A DNA stretch of 64,000 nt. Origin: Chrysogorgia sp. JL179-B06 (taxonomy: Eukaryota > Cnidaria > Anthozoa > Scleralcyonacea > Chrysogorgiidae). Where the stretch lies: the NCBI GenBank assembly GCA_035772405.1, contig JAYKKM010000381.1:804001-868000 (forward strand). The letters are read 5' to 3'. This document shows, one piece after another, positions 44,401 to 57,510 of this stretch. The position numbers were made by a program, and so were the translations under genes. The notes under the pieces were generated by a model. The model had not been told where the DNA came from and made no database searches. It saw nothing but the letters and a program-made list of their open reading frames with translations. Numbering within the stretch: position 1 is the first letter of the stretch; each line of letters opens with the position of its first letter.

Positions 44401-44823
44401 GTGCGATGATATTTTGTTTGCAGTGTGTTCATATTTTGTTTTCAGTGTGTTCATATTTTGTTTGCAGTGTGTTCATATTTTGTTTGCAGTGTGTTCATAT
44501 TTTGTTTGCAGTGCGATGATATTTTGTTTGCAGTGTGTTCATATTTTGTTTGCAGTGTGTTCATATTTTGTTTGCAGTGTGTTCATATTTTGTTTGCAGT
44601 GTGTTCATATTTTGTTTGCAGTGTGTTCATATTTTGTTTGCAGTGTGTTCATATTTTGTTTGCAGTGTGTTCATATTTTGTTTGCAGTGTGTTCATATTT
44701 TGTTTGCAGTGCTATGATATTTTGTTTGCAGTGCACTGATATTTTGTTTGCAGTGCGCAGATATTTTGTTTGCAGTGCGATGATATTTTGTTTGCAGTGC
44801 GCAGATATTTTGTTTGCAGTGCG

Positions 44824-46011
44824 ATGATATTTAGTTTGCAGTGCGCAGATATTTTGTTTGCAGTGTGTTCATATTTTGTTTGCAGTGTGTTCATATTTTG
44901 TTTGCAGTGTGTTCATATTTTGTTTGCAGTGTGTTCATATTTTGTTTGCAGTGTGTTCATATTTTGTTTGCAGTGTATTCATATTTTGTTTGCAGTGCTA
45001 TGATATTTTGTTTGCACTGCACTGATATTTTGTTTGCAGTGCGCAGATATTTTGTTTGCAGCGCGATGATATTTTGTTTGCAGTGTGTTCATATTTTGTT
45101 TGCAGTGTGTTCATATTTTGTTTGCAGTGTGTTCATATTTTGTTTGCAGTGCGATGATATTTTGTTTGCTGTGTGTTCATATTTTGTTTGCAGTGTGTTC
45201 ATATTTTGTTTCCAGTGTGTTCATATTTTGTTTGCAGTGTGTTCATATTTTGTTTGCAGTGTGTTCATATTTTGTTTGCAGTGTGTTCATATTTTGTTTG
45301 CAGTGCTATGATATTTTGTTTGCAGTGCACTGATATTTTGTTTGCAGTGCGCAGATATTTTGTTTGCAGTGCGATGATATTTTGTTTGCAGTGCGCAGAT
45401 ATTTTGTTTGCAGTGCGATGATATTTAGTTTGCAGTGCGCAGATATTTTGTTTGCAGTGTGTTCATATTTTGTTTGCAGTGTGTTCATATTTTGTTTGCA
45501 GTGTGTTCATATTTTGTTTGCAGTGTGTTCATATTTTGTTTGCAGTGTGTTCATATTTTGTTTGCAGTGTATTCATATTTTGTTTGCAGTGCTATGATAT
45601 TTTGTTTGCAGTGCACTGATATTTTGTTTGCAGTGCGCAGATATTTTGTTTGCATTGCGATGATATTTTGTTTGCAGTGTGTTCATATTTTGTTTGCAGT
45701 GTGTTCATATTTTGTTTGCAGTGTGTTCATATTTTGTTTGCAGTGCGATGATATTTTGTTTGCAGTGTGTTCATATTTTGTTTGCAGTGTGTTCATATTT
45801 TGTTTGCAGTGTGTTCATATTTTGTTTGCAGTGTGTTCATATTTTGTTTGCAGTGTGTTCATATTTTGTTTGCAGTGTGTTCATATTTTGTTTGCAGTGC
45901 TATGATATTTTGTTTGCAGTGCACTGATATTTTGTTTGCAGTGCGCAGATGTTTTGTTTGCAGTGCGATGATATTTTGTTTGCAGTGCGCAGATATTTTG
46001 TTTGCAGTGCG
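44824..46011. repeat. 594-bp higher-order unit, two consecutive copies
   Basis: The GATATTTAG-marked monomer occurs at 44,824, 45,418 and 46,012, each exactly 594 bp (27 monomers) apart. Between markers the state order is the same: CGCAG, five TGTTC, TATTC, CTATG, CACTG, CGCAG, CGATG, three TGTTC, CGATG, six TGTTC, CTATG, CACTG, CGCAG, CGATG, CGCAG, CGATG. Copies differ only by private point changes. Confidence 0.9.
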
Positions 46012-49000
46012 ATGATATTTAGTTTGCAGTGCGCAGATATTTTGTTTGCAGTGTGTTCATATTTTGTTTGCAGTGTGTTCATATTTTGTTTGCAGTGTGT
46101 TCATATTTTGTTTGCAGTGTGTTCATATTTTGTTTGCAGTGTGTTCATATTTTGTTTGCAGTGTATTCATATTTTGTTTGCAGTGCTATGATATTTTGTT
46201 TGCAGTGCACTGATATTTTGTTTGCAGTGCGCAGATATTTTGTTTGCAGTGCGCAGATATTTTGTTTGCAGTGTGTTCATATTTTGTTTGCAGTGCGCAG
46301 ATATTTTGTTTGCAGTGTGTTCATATTTTGTTTGCAGTGTGTTCATATTTTGTTTGCAGTGTGTTCATATTTTTTTTGCAGTGTGTTCATATTTTGTTTG
46401 CAGTGTGTTCATATTTTGTTTGCAGTGCGCAGATATTTTGTTTGCAGTGCGATGATATTTTGTTTGCAGTGCGCAGATATTTTGTTTGCAGTGTGTTCAT
46501 ATTTTGTTTGCAGTGTGTTCATATTTTGTTTGCAGTGTGTTCATATTTTGTTTGCAGTGTGTTCATATTTTGTTTGCAGTGCTATGATATTTTGTTTGCA
46601 GTGTGTTCATATTTTGTTTGCAGTGTGTTCATATTTTGTTTGCAGTGTGTTCATATTTTGTTTGCAGTGTGTTCATATTTTGTTTGCAGTGTGTTCATAT
46701 TTTGTTTGCAGTGCTATGATATTTTGTTTGCAGTGCACTGATATTTTGTTTGCAGTGCGCAGATATTTTGTTTGCAGTGCGATGATATTTTGTTTGCAGT
46801 GCGCAGATATTTTGTTTGCAGTGCGATGATATTTTGTTTGCAGTGCGCAGATATTTTGTTTGCAGTGCGATGATATTTTGTTTGCAGTGCGCAGATATTT
46901 TGTTTGCAGTGTGTTCATATTTTGTTTGCAGTGTGTTCATATTTTGTTTGCAGTGTGTTCATATTTTGTTTGCAGTGTGTTCATATTTTGTTTGCAGTGT
47001 GTTCATATTTTGTTTGCAGTGCGATGATATTTTGTTTGCAGTGTGTTCATATTTTGTTTGCAGTGTGTTCATATTTTGTTTGCAGTGCGTTCATATTTTG
47101 TTTGCAGTGCGATGATATTTTGTTTGCAGTGTGTTCATATTTTGTTTGCAGTGTGTTCATATTTTGTTTGCAGTGTGTTCATATTTTGTTTGCAGTGTGT
47201 TCATATTTTGTTTGCAGTGTGTTCATATTTTGTTTGCAGTGTGTTCATATTTTGTTTGCAGTGCGATGATATTTTGTTTGCAGTGTGTTCATATTTTGTT
47301 TGCAGTGTGTTCATATTTTGTTTGCAGTGTGTTTATATTTTGTTTGCAGTGTGTTCATATTTTGTATGCAGTGCTATGATATTTTGTTTGCAGTGTGTTC
47401 ATATTTTGTTTGCAGTGCTATGATATTTTGTTTGCAGTGTGTTCATATTTTGTTTGCAGTGTGTTCATATTTTGTTTGCAGTGTGTTCATATTTTGTTTG
47501 CAGTGTATTCATATTTTGTTTGCAGTGCTATGATATTTTGTTTGCAGTGCACTGATATTTTGTTTGCAGTGCGCAGATATTTTGTTTGCAGTGTGTTCAT
47601 ATTTTGTTTGCAGTGTGTTCATATTTTGTTTGCAGTGTGTTCATATTTTGTTTGCAGTGTGTTCATATTTTGTTTGCAGTGTGTTCGTATTTTGTTTGCA
47701 GTGTGTTCATATTTTGTTTACAGTGTGTTCATATTTTGTTAGCAGTGTGTTCATATTTTGTTTGCAGTGCTATGATATTTTGTTTGCAGTGCACTGATAT
47801 TTTGTTTGCAGTGCGCAGATATTTTGTTTGCAGTGCGATGATATTTTGTTTGCAGTGCGCAGATATTTTGTTTGCAGTGCTATGATATTTTGTTTGCAGT
47901 GCGCAGATATTTTGTTTGCAGTGTGTTCATATTTTGTTTGCAGTGTGTTCATATTTTGTTTGCAGTGTGTTCATATTTTGTTTGCAGTGTGTTCATATTT
48001 TGTTTGCAGTGCGATGATATTTTGTTTGCAGTGTGTTCATATTTTGTTTGCAGTGTGTTCATATTTTGTTTGCAGTGTTCATATTTTGTTTGCAGTGTGT
48101 TCATATTTTGTTTGCAGTGTGTTCATATTTTGTTTGCAGTGTGTTCATATTTTGTTTGCAGTGTGTTCATATTTTGTTTGCAGTGTTCATATTTTGTTTG
48201 CAGTGCACTGATATTTTGTTTGCAGTGCGCAGATATTTTGTTTGCAGTGCGATGATATTTTGTTTGCAGTGCGCAGATATTTTGTTTGCAGTGCGATGAT
48301 ATTTTGTTTGCAGTGCGCAGATATTTTGTTTGCAGTGCGATGATATTTTGTTTGCAGTGCGCAGATATTTTGTTTGCAGTGTGTTCATATTTTGTTTGCA
48401 GTGTGTTCATATTTTGTTTGCAGTGTGTTCATATTTTGTTTGCAGTGTGTTCATATTTTGTTTGCAGTGTGTTCATATTTTGTTTGCAGTGCGATGATAT
48501 TTTGTTTGCAGTGTGTTCATATTTTGTTTGCAGTGTGTTCATATTTTGTTTGCAGTGTTCATATTTTGTTTGCAGTGTTCATATTTTGTTTGCAGTGTGT
48601 TCATATTTTGTTTGCAGTGTGTTCATATTTTGTTTGCAGTGCGATGATATTTTGTTTGCAGTGTGTTCATATTTTGTTTGCAGTGTGTTCATATTTTGTT
48701 TGCAGTGTGTTCATATTTTGTTTGCAGTGTGTTCATATTTTGTTTGCAGTGTGTTCATATTTTGTTTGCAGTGTGTTCATATTTTGTTTGCAGTGCTATG
48801 ATATTTTGTTTGCAGTGTGTTCATATTTTGTTTGCAGTGTGTTCATATTTTGTTTGCAGTGCATATTTTGTTTGCAGTGTGTTCATATTTTGTTTGCAGT
48901 GCTATGATATTTTGTTTGCAGTGCGTTGATATTTTGTTTGCAGTGTGTTCATATTTTGTTTGCAGTGTGTTCATATTTTGTTTGCAGTGTGTTCATATTT

Positions 49001-52000
49001 TGTTTGCAGTGTGTTCATATTTTGTTTGCAGTGCATGCAGTGTATTCATATTTTGTTTGCAGTGCTATGATATTTTGTTTGCAGTGCCCTGATATTTTGT
49101 TTGCAGTGTGCAGATATTTTGTTTGCAGTGCGCAGATATTTTGTTTGCAGTGTGTTCATATTTTGTTTGCAGTGTGTTCATATTTTGTTTGCAGTGTGTT
49201 CATATTTTGTTTGCAGTGTGTTCATATTTTGTTTGCAGTGTGTTCATATTTTGTTTGCAGTGTGTTCATATTTTGTTTGCAGTGTGTTCATATTTTGTTT
49301 GCAGTGCGCAGATATTTTGTTTGCAGTGCGATGATATTTTGTTTGCAGTGCGCAGATATTTTGTTTGCAGTGCGATGATATTTTGTTTGCAGTGTGTTCA
49401 TATTTTGTTTGCAGTGTGTTCATATTTTGTTTGCAGTGTGTTCATATTTTGTTTGCAGTGCTATGATATTTTGTTTGCAGTGTGTTCATATTTTGTTTGC
49501 AGTGCGTTCATATTTTGTTTGCAGTGTGTTCATATTTTGTTTGCAGTGTGTTCATATTTTGTTTGCAGTGTGTTCATATTTTGTTTGCAGTGTGTTCATA
49601 TTTTGTTTGCAGTGTGTTCATATTTTGTTTGCAGTGCGATGATATTTTGTTTGCAGTGTGTTCATATTTTGTTTGCAGTGTGTTCATATTTTGTTTGCAG
49701 TGCGATGTTCATATTTTGTTTGCAGTGTGTTCATATTTTGTTTGCAGTGTGTTCATATTTTGTTTGCAGTGTGTTCATATTTTGTTTGCAGTGTGTTCAT
49801 ATTTTGTTTGCAGTGTGTTCATATTTTGTTTGCAGTGCTGTTGATATTTTGTTTGCAGTGATGATATTTTGTTTGCAGTGCGCAGATATTTTGTTTGCAG
49901 TGCGATGATATTTTGTTTGCAGTGCGCAGATATTTGTTTGCAGTGCGATGATATTTTAGTTTGCAGTGCGCAGATATTTTGTTTGCAGTGTGTTCATATT
50001 TTGTTTGCAGTGTGTTCATATTTTGTTTGCAGTGTGTTCATATTTTGTTTGCAGTGTGTTCATATTTTGTTTGCAGTGTGTTCATATTTTGTTTGCAGTG
50101 TATTCATATTTTGTTTGCAGTGCTATGATATTTTGTTTGCAGTGCACTGATATTTTGTTTGCAGTGCGCAGATATTTTGTTTGCAGTGCGATGATATTTT
50201 GTTTGCAGTGTGTTCATATTTTGTTTGCAGTGTGTTCATATTTTGTTTGCAGTGTGTTCATATTTTGTTTGCAGTGATATGATATTTTGTTTGCAGTGTG
50301 TTCATATTTTGTTTGCAGTGTGTTCATATTTTGTTTGCAGTGTGTTCATATTTTGTTTGCAGTGTGTTCATATTTTGTTTGCAGTGTGTTCATATTTTGT
50401 TTGCAGTGTGTTCATATTTTGTTTGCAGTGTGTCATATTTTGTTTGCAGTGCACTGATATTTTGTTTGCAGTGTGTTCATATTTTGTTTGCAGTGTGTTC
50501 ATATTTTGTTTGCAGTGCGTTCATATTTTGTTTGCAGTGTTCATATTTTGTTTGCAGTGCGCAGATATTTTGTTTGCAGTGCGATGATATTTTGTTTGCA
50601 GTGTGTTCATATTTTGTTTGCAGTGCGATGATATTTTGTTTGCAGTGTGTTCATATTTTGTTTGCAGTGTGTTCATATTTTGTTTGCAGTGTGTTCATAT
50701 TTTGTTTGCAGTGTGTTCATATTTTGTTTGCAGTGTGTTCATATTTTGTTTGCAGTGCGATGATATTTTGTTTGCAGTGTGTTCATATTTTGTTTGCAGT
50801 GTGTTCATATTTTGTTTGCAGTGTGTTCATATTTTGTTTGCAGTGTGTTCATATTTTGTTTGCAGTGTGTTCATATTTTGTTTGCAGTGCTATGATATTT
50901 TGTTTGCAGTGCAATGATATTTTGTTTGCAGTGCGCAGATATTTTGTTTGCAGTGCGATGATATTTTGTTTGCAGTGCGCAGATATTTTGTTTGCAGTGC
51001 GATGATATTTAGTTTGCAGTGCGCAGATATTTTGTTTGCAGTGTGTTCATATTTTGTTTGCAGTGTGTTCATATTTTGTTTGCAGTGTGTTCATATTTTG
51101 TTTGCAGTGTGTTCATATTTTGTTTGCAGTGTGTTCATATTTTGTTTGCAGTGTATTCATATTTTGTTTGCAGTGCTATGATATTTTGTTTGCAGTGCAC
51201 TGATATTTTGTTTGCAGTGCGCAGATATTTTGTTTGCAGTGCGATGATATTTTGTTTGCAGTGTGTTCATATTTTGTTTGCAGTGTGTTCATATTTTGTT
51301 TGCAGTGTGTTCATATTTTGTTTGCAGTGCGATGATATTTTGTTTGCAGTGTGTTCATATTTTGTTTGCAGTGTGTTCATATTTTGTTTGCAGTGTGTTC
51401 ATATTTTGTTTGCAGTGTGTTCATATTTTGTTTGCAGTGTGTTCATATTTTGTTTGCAGTGTGCATATTTTGTTTGCAGTGTGTTCATATTTTGTTTGCA
51501 GTGCTATGATATTTTGTTTGCAGTGCACTGATATTTTGTTTGCAGTGCGCAGATATTTTGTTTGCAGTGCGATGATATTTTGTTTGCAGTGCGCAGATAT
51601 TTTGTTTGCAGTGCGATGATATTTAGTTTGCAGTGCGCAGATATTTTGTTTGCAGTGTGTTCATATTTTGTTTGCAGTGTGTTCATATTTTGTTTGCAGT
51701 GTGTTCATATTTTGTTTGCAGTGTGTTCATATTTTGTTTTGCAGTGTGTTCATATTTTGTTTGCAGTGTATTCATATTTTGTTTGCAGTGCTATGATATT
51801 TTGTTTGCAGTGCACTGATATTTTGTTTGCAGTGCGCAGATATTTTGTTTGCAGTGCGCAGATATTTTGTTTGCAGTGTGTTCATATTTTGTTTGCAGTG
51901 CGCAGATATTTTGTTTGCAGTGTGTTCATATTTTGTTTGCAGTGTGTTCATATTTTGTTTGCAGTGTGTTCATATTTTGTTTGCAGTGTGTTCATATTTT

Positions 52001-55000
52001 GTTTGCAGTGTGTTCATATTTTGTTTGCAGTGTGTTCATATTTTGTTTGCAGTGTGTTTGCAGTGCGATGATATTTTGTTTGCAGTGCGATGATATTTTG
52101 TTTGCAGTGTGTTCATATTTTGTTTGCAGTGTGTTCATATTTTGTTTGCAGTGTGTTCATATTTTGTTTGCAGTGTGTTCATATTTTGTTTGCAGTGTGA
52201 TATTTTGTTTGCAGTGCTGCAGTGTGTTCATATTTTGTTTGCAGTGTGTTCATATTTTGTTTGCAGTGTGTTCATATTTTGTTTGCAGTGTGTTCATATT
52301 TTGTTTGCAGTGTGTTCATATTTTGTTTGCAGTGTGTTCATATTTTGTTTGCAGTGCGATGATATTTTGTTTGCAGTGTGTTCATATTTTGTTTGCAGTG
52401 CGCAGATATTTTGTTTGCAGTGCGATGATATTTTGTTTGCAGTGCGCAGATATTTTGTTTGCAGTGTGTTCATATTTTGTTTGCAGTGTGTTCATATTTT
52501 GTTTGCAGTGTGTTCATATTTTGTTTGCAGTGTGTTCATATTTTGTTTGCAGTGTGTTCATATTTTGTTTGCAGTGTGTTCATATTTTGTTTGCAGTGCT
52601 GATATTTTGTTTGCAGTGTGCGTATTTTGTTTGCAGTGTGTTCATATTTTGTTTGCAGTGCAGTGATATTTTGTTTGCAGTGTGTTCATATTTTGTTTGC
52701 AGTGCGATGATATTTTGTTTGCAGTGTGTTCATATTTTGTTTGCAGTGTGTGGATGTTTTGTTTGCAGTGTGCTATTTTTTGTTTGCAGTGTGTTATTTT
52801 TGTTTGCAGTGTGTTCATATTTTGTTTGCAGTGTTCATATTTTGTTTGCAGTGCGATGATATTTTGTTTGCAGTGTGTTCATATTTTGTTTGCAGTGTGT
52901 TCATATTTTGTTTGCAGTGCGATGATATTTTGTTTGCAGTGTGTTCATATTTTGTTTGCAGTGTGTTCATATTTTGTTTGCAGTGCGATGATATTTTGTT
53001 TGCAGTGTGTTCATATTTTGTTTGCAGTGTGTTCATATTTTGTTTGCAGTGTGTTCATATTTTGTTTGCAGTGTGTTCATATTTTGTTTGCAGTGTGTTC
53101 ATATTTTGTTTGCAGTGTGTTCATATTTTGTTTGCAGTGTGTTCATATTTTGTTTGCAGTGTGTTCATATTTTGTTTGCAGTGCACTGATATTTTGTTTG
53201 CAGTGCGCAGATATTTTGTTTGCAGTGCGCAGATATTTTGTTTGCAGTGCGCAGATATTTTGTTTGCAGTGCGATGATATTTTGTTTGCAGTGTGTTCAT
53301 ATTTTGTTTGCAGTGTGTTCATATTTTGTTTGCAGTGTGTTCATATTTTGTTTGCAGTGTGTTCATATTTTGTTTGCAGTGTGTTCATATTTTGTTTGCA
53401 GTGTGTTCATATTTTGTTTGCAGTGCCAGATATTTTGTTTGCAGTGCGATGATATTTTGTTTGCAGTGCGCAGATATTTTGTTTGCAGTGTGTTCATATT
53501 TTGTTTGCAGTGTGTTCATATTTTGTTTGCAGTGTGTTCATATTTTGTTTGCAGTGTGTTCATATTTTGTTTGCAGTGTGTTCATATTTTGTTTGCAGTG
53601 TGTTCATATTTTGTTTGCAGTGTGTTCATATTTTGTTTGCAGTGTGTTCATATTTTGTTTGCAGTGTGTTCATATTTTGTTTGCAGTGTGTTCATATTTT
53701 GTTTGCAGTGTGTTCATATTTTGTTTGCAGTGCGCAGATATTTTGTTTGCAGTGCGATGATATTTTGTTTGCAGTGCGCAGATATTTTGTTTGCAGTGTG
53801 TTCATATTTTGTTTGCAGTGTGTTCATATTTTGTTTGCAGTGTGTTCATATTTTGTTTGCAGTGTGTTCATATTTTGTTTGCAGTGCTATGATATTTTGT
53901 TTGCAGTGTGTTCATATTTTGTTTGCAGTGTGTTCATATTTTGTTTGCAGTGTGTTCATATTTTGTTTGCAGTGTGTTCATATTTTGTTTGCAGTGTGTT
54001 CATATTTTGTTTGCAGTGCTATGATATTTTGTTTGCAGTGCACTGATATTTTGTTTGCAGTGCGCAGATATTTTGTTTGCAGTGCGATGATATTTTGTTT
54101 GCAGTGCGCAGATATTTTGTTTGCAGTGCGATGATATTTTGTTTGCAGTGCGCAGATATTTTGTTTGCAGTGCGATGATATTTTGTTTGCAGTGCGCAGA
54201 TATTTTGTTTGCAGTGTGTTCATATTTTGTTTGCAGTGTGTTCATATTTTGTTTGCAGTGTGTTCATATTTTGTTTGCAGTGTGTTCATATTTTGTTTGC
54301 AGTGTGTTCATATTTTGTTTGCAGTGCGATATTTTGTTTGCAGTGTGTTCATATTTTGTTTGCAGTGTGTTCATATTTTGTTTGCAGTGCGTTCATATTT
54401 TGTTTGCAGTGTGTTCATATTTTGTTTGCAGTGTGTTCATATTTTGTTTGCAGTGTGTTCATATTTTGTTTGCAGTGTGTTCATATTTTGTTTGCAGTGT
54501 GTTCATATTTTGTTTGCAGTGTGTTCATATTTTGTTTGCAGTGCTGATATTTTGTTTGCAGTGTGTTCATATTTTGTTTGCAGTGTGTTCATATTTTGTT
54601 TGCAGTGTGTTCATATTTTGTTTGCAGTGCGCAGATATTTTGTTTGCAGTGCGATGATATTTTGTTTGCAGTGTGTTCATATTTTGTTTGCAGTGTGTTC
54701 ATATTTTGTTTGCAGTGTGTTCATATTTTGTTTGCAGTGTGTTCATATTTTGTTTGCAGTGTGTTCATATTTTGTTTGCAGTGTGTTCATATTTTGTTTG
54801 CAGTGTGTTCATATTTTGTTTGCAGTGCTATGATATTTTGTTTGCAGTGCACTGATATTTTGTTTGCAGTGCGCAGATATTTTGTTTGCAGTGCGATGAT
54901 ATTTTGTTTGCAGTGTGTTCATATTTTGTTTGCAGTGTGTTCATATTTTGTTTGCAGTGTGTTCATATTTTGTTTGCAGTGCATATTTTGTTTGCAGTGT

Positions 55001-55789
55001 GTTCATATTTTGTTTGCAGTGTGTTCATATTTTGTTTGCAGTGTGTTCATATTTTGTTTGCAGTGTGTTCATATTTTGTTTGCAGTGCGATGATATTTTG
55101 TTTGCAGTGTGTTCATATTTTGTTTGCAGTGTGTTCATATTTTGTTTGCAGTGCGTTCATATTTTGTTTGCAGTGCGATGATATTTTGTTTGCAGTGTGT
55201 TCATATTTTGTTTGCAGTGTGTTCATATTTTGTTTGCAGTGTGTTCATATTTTGTTTGCAGTGTGTTCATATTTTGTTTGCAGTGTGTTCATATTTTGTT
55301 TGCAGTGTGTTCATATTTTGTTTGCAGTGTGTTCATATTTTGTTTGCAGTGTGTTCATATTTTGTTTGCAGTGTGTTCATATTTTGTTTGCAGTGTGTTC
55401 ATATTTTGTTTGCAGTGTGTTCATATTTTGTTTGCAGTGCGATGATATTTTGTTTGCAGTGCGCAGATATTTTGTTTGCAGTGCGCAGATATTTTGTTTG
55501 CAGTGCGCAGATATTTTGTTTGCAGTGCGCAGATATTTTGTTTGCAGTGCGCAGATATTTTGTTTGCAGTGTGTTCATATTTTGTTTGCAGTGTGTTCAT
55601 ATTTTGTTTGCAGTGTGTTCATATTTTGTTTGCAGTGTGTTCATATTTTGTTTGCAGTGTGTTCATATTTTGTTTGCAGTGTGTTCATATTTTGTTTGCA
55701 GTGTTCATATTTTGTTTGCAGTGTGTTCATATTTTGTTTGCAGTGTGTTCATATTTTGTTTGCAGTGCGCAGATATTTTGTTTGCAGTG

Positions 55790-57510
55790 CGATGATATTT
55801 TTGTTTGCAGTGCGCAGATATTTTGTTTGCAGTGTGTTCATATCATATTTTGTTTGCAGTGTGTTCATATTTTGTTTGCAGTGTGTTCATATTTTGTTTG
55901 CAGTGTGTTCATATTTTGTTTGCAGTGTGTTCATATTTTGTTTGCAGTGTGTTCATATTTTGTTTGCAGTGCAGATATTTTGTTTGCAGTGTGTTCATAT
56001 ATTTGTTTGCAGTGTGTTCATATTTTGTTTGCAGTGCGCATAGTTTGCAGTGTGTTCATATTTTGTTTGCAGTGTGTTCATATTTTGTTTGCAGTGCGAG
56101 TGTTTATGATATTTTGTTTGCAGTGTGTTCATATTTTGTTTGCAGTGTGTTCATATTTTGTTTGCAGTGTGTTCATATTTTGTTTGCAGTGTGTTTGCAG
56201 TGCGATGATATTTTGTTTGCAGTGTGTTCATATTTTGTTTGCAGTGTGTTCATATTTTGTTTGCAGTGTGTTCATATTTTGTTTGCAGTGTGTTCATATT
56301 TTGTTTGCAGTGTGTTCATATTTTGTTTGCAGTGTGTTCATATTTTGTTTGCAGTGTGTTCTTTGTTTGCAGTGCGTTCATATTTTGTTTGCAGTGCGCA
56401 GATATTTTGTTTGCAGTGCGCAGATATTTTGTTTGCAGTGCGCAGATATTTTGTTTGCAGTGCGATGATATTTGTTTGCAGTGCGCAGATATTTTGTTTG
56501 CAGTGTGTTCATATTTTGTTTGCAGTGTGTTCATATTTTGTTTGCAGTGTGTTCATATTTTGTTTGCAGTGTGTTCATATTTTGTTTGCAGTGTGTTCAT
56601 ATTTTGTTTGCAGTGTGTTCATATTTTGTTTGGTTTTGCAGTGCATGTTTGCAGTGCATATTTTGTTTGCAGTGTGTATATATTTGTTTGCAGTGCGCAG
56701 ATATTTTGTTTGCAGTGTGTTCATATTTTGTTTGCAGTGTTTCAGATATTTTGTTTGCAGTGTGTTCATATTTTGTTTGCAGTGTGTTCATATTTTGTTT
56801 GCAGTGTGTTCATATTTTGTTTGCAGTGTGTTCATATTTTGTTTGCAGTGTGTTCATATTTTGTTTGCAGTGCGCATATTTTGTTTGCAGTGCGATGATA
56901 TTTTGTTTGCAGTGCGCAGATATTTTGTTTGCAGTGTGTTCATATTTTGTTTGCAGTGTGTTCATATTTTGTTTGCAGTGTGTTCATATTTTGTTTGCAG
57001 TGTGTTCATATTTTGTTTGCAGTGCATGATATTTTTGTTTGCAGTGTTCAGATATTTTGTTTGCAGTGTGTTCATATTTTGTTTGCAGTGTGTTCATATT
57101 TTGTTTGCAGTGTGTTTCATATTTTGTTTGCAGTGTGTTCATATTTTGTTTGCAGTGTGTTCATATTTTGTTTGCAGTGTGTGTTCATATTTTGTTTGCA
57201 GTGTGTTCATATTTTTGCAGTGTGTTCATATTTTGTTTGCAGTGTGTTCATATTTTGTTTGCTGTTATTTTGTTTTGCAGCAGTGTCGCAGATATTTTGT
57301 TTGCAGTGTGTTCATATTTTGTTTGCAGTGTTTCATATTTGTTTGCAGTGCGCAGATATTTTGTTTGCAGTGCAGATCATATTTTGTTTGCAGTGCGCAG
57401 ATATTTTGTTTGCAGTGCGTGTTCATATTTTGTTTGCAGTGTGTTCATATTTTGTTTGCAGTGTGTTCATATTTTGTTTGCAGTGTGTTCATATTTTGTT
57501 TGCAGGTGTT
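55790..57510. repeat. Indel-scrambled segment of the satellite
   Basis: More than twenty monomers of abnormal length occur in ~1.7 kb (for example GTGTTCTTTG, GCGCATAGTTTGCAG, TTGGTTTTGCAG, GCTGTTATTTTG), against almost none in the first 6 kb of the array. Smaller patches lie at about 48,060-49,950 and 52,040-52,800. Either local decay or a low-quality assembly stretch. Confidence 0.8.
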
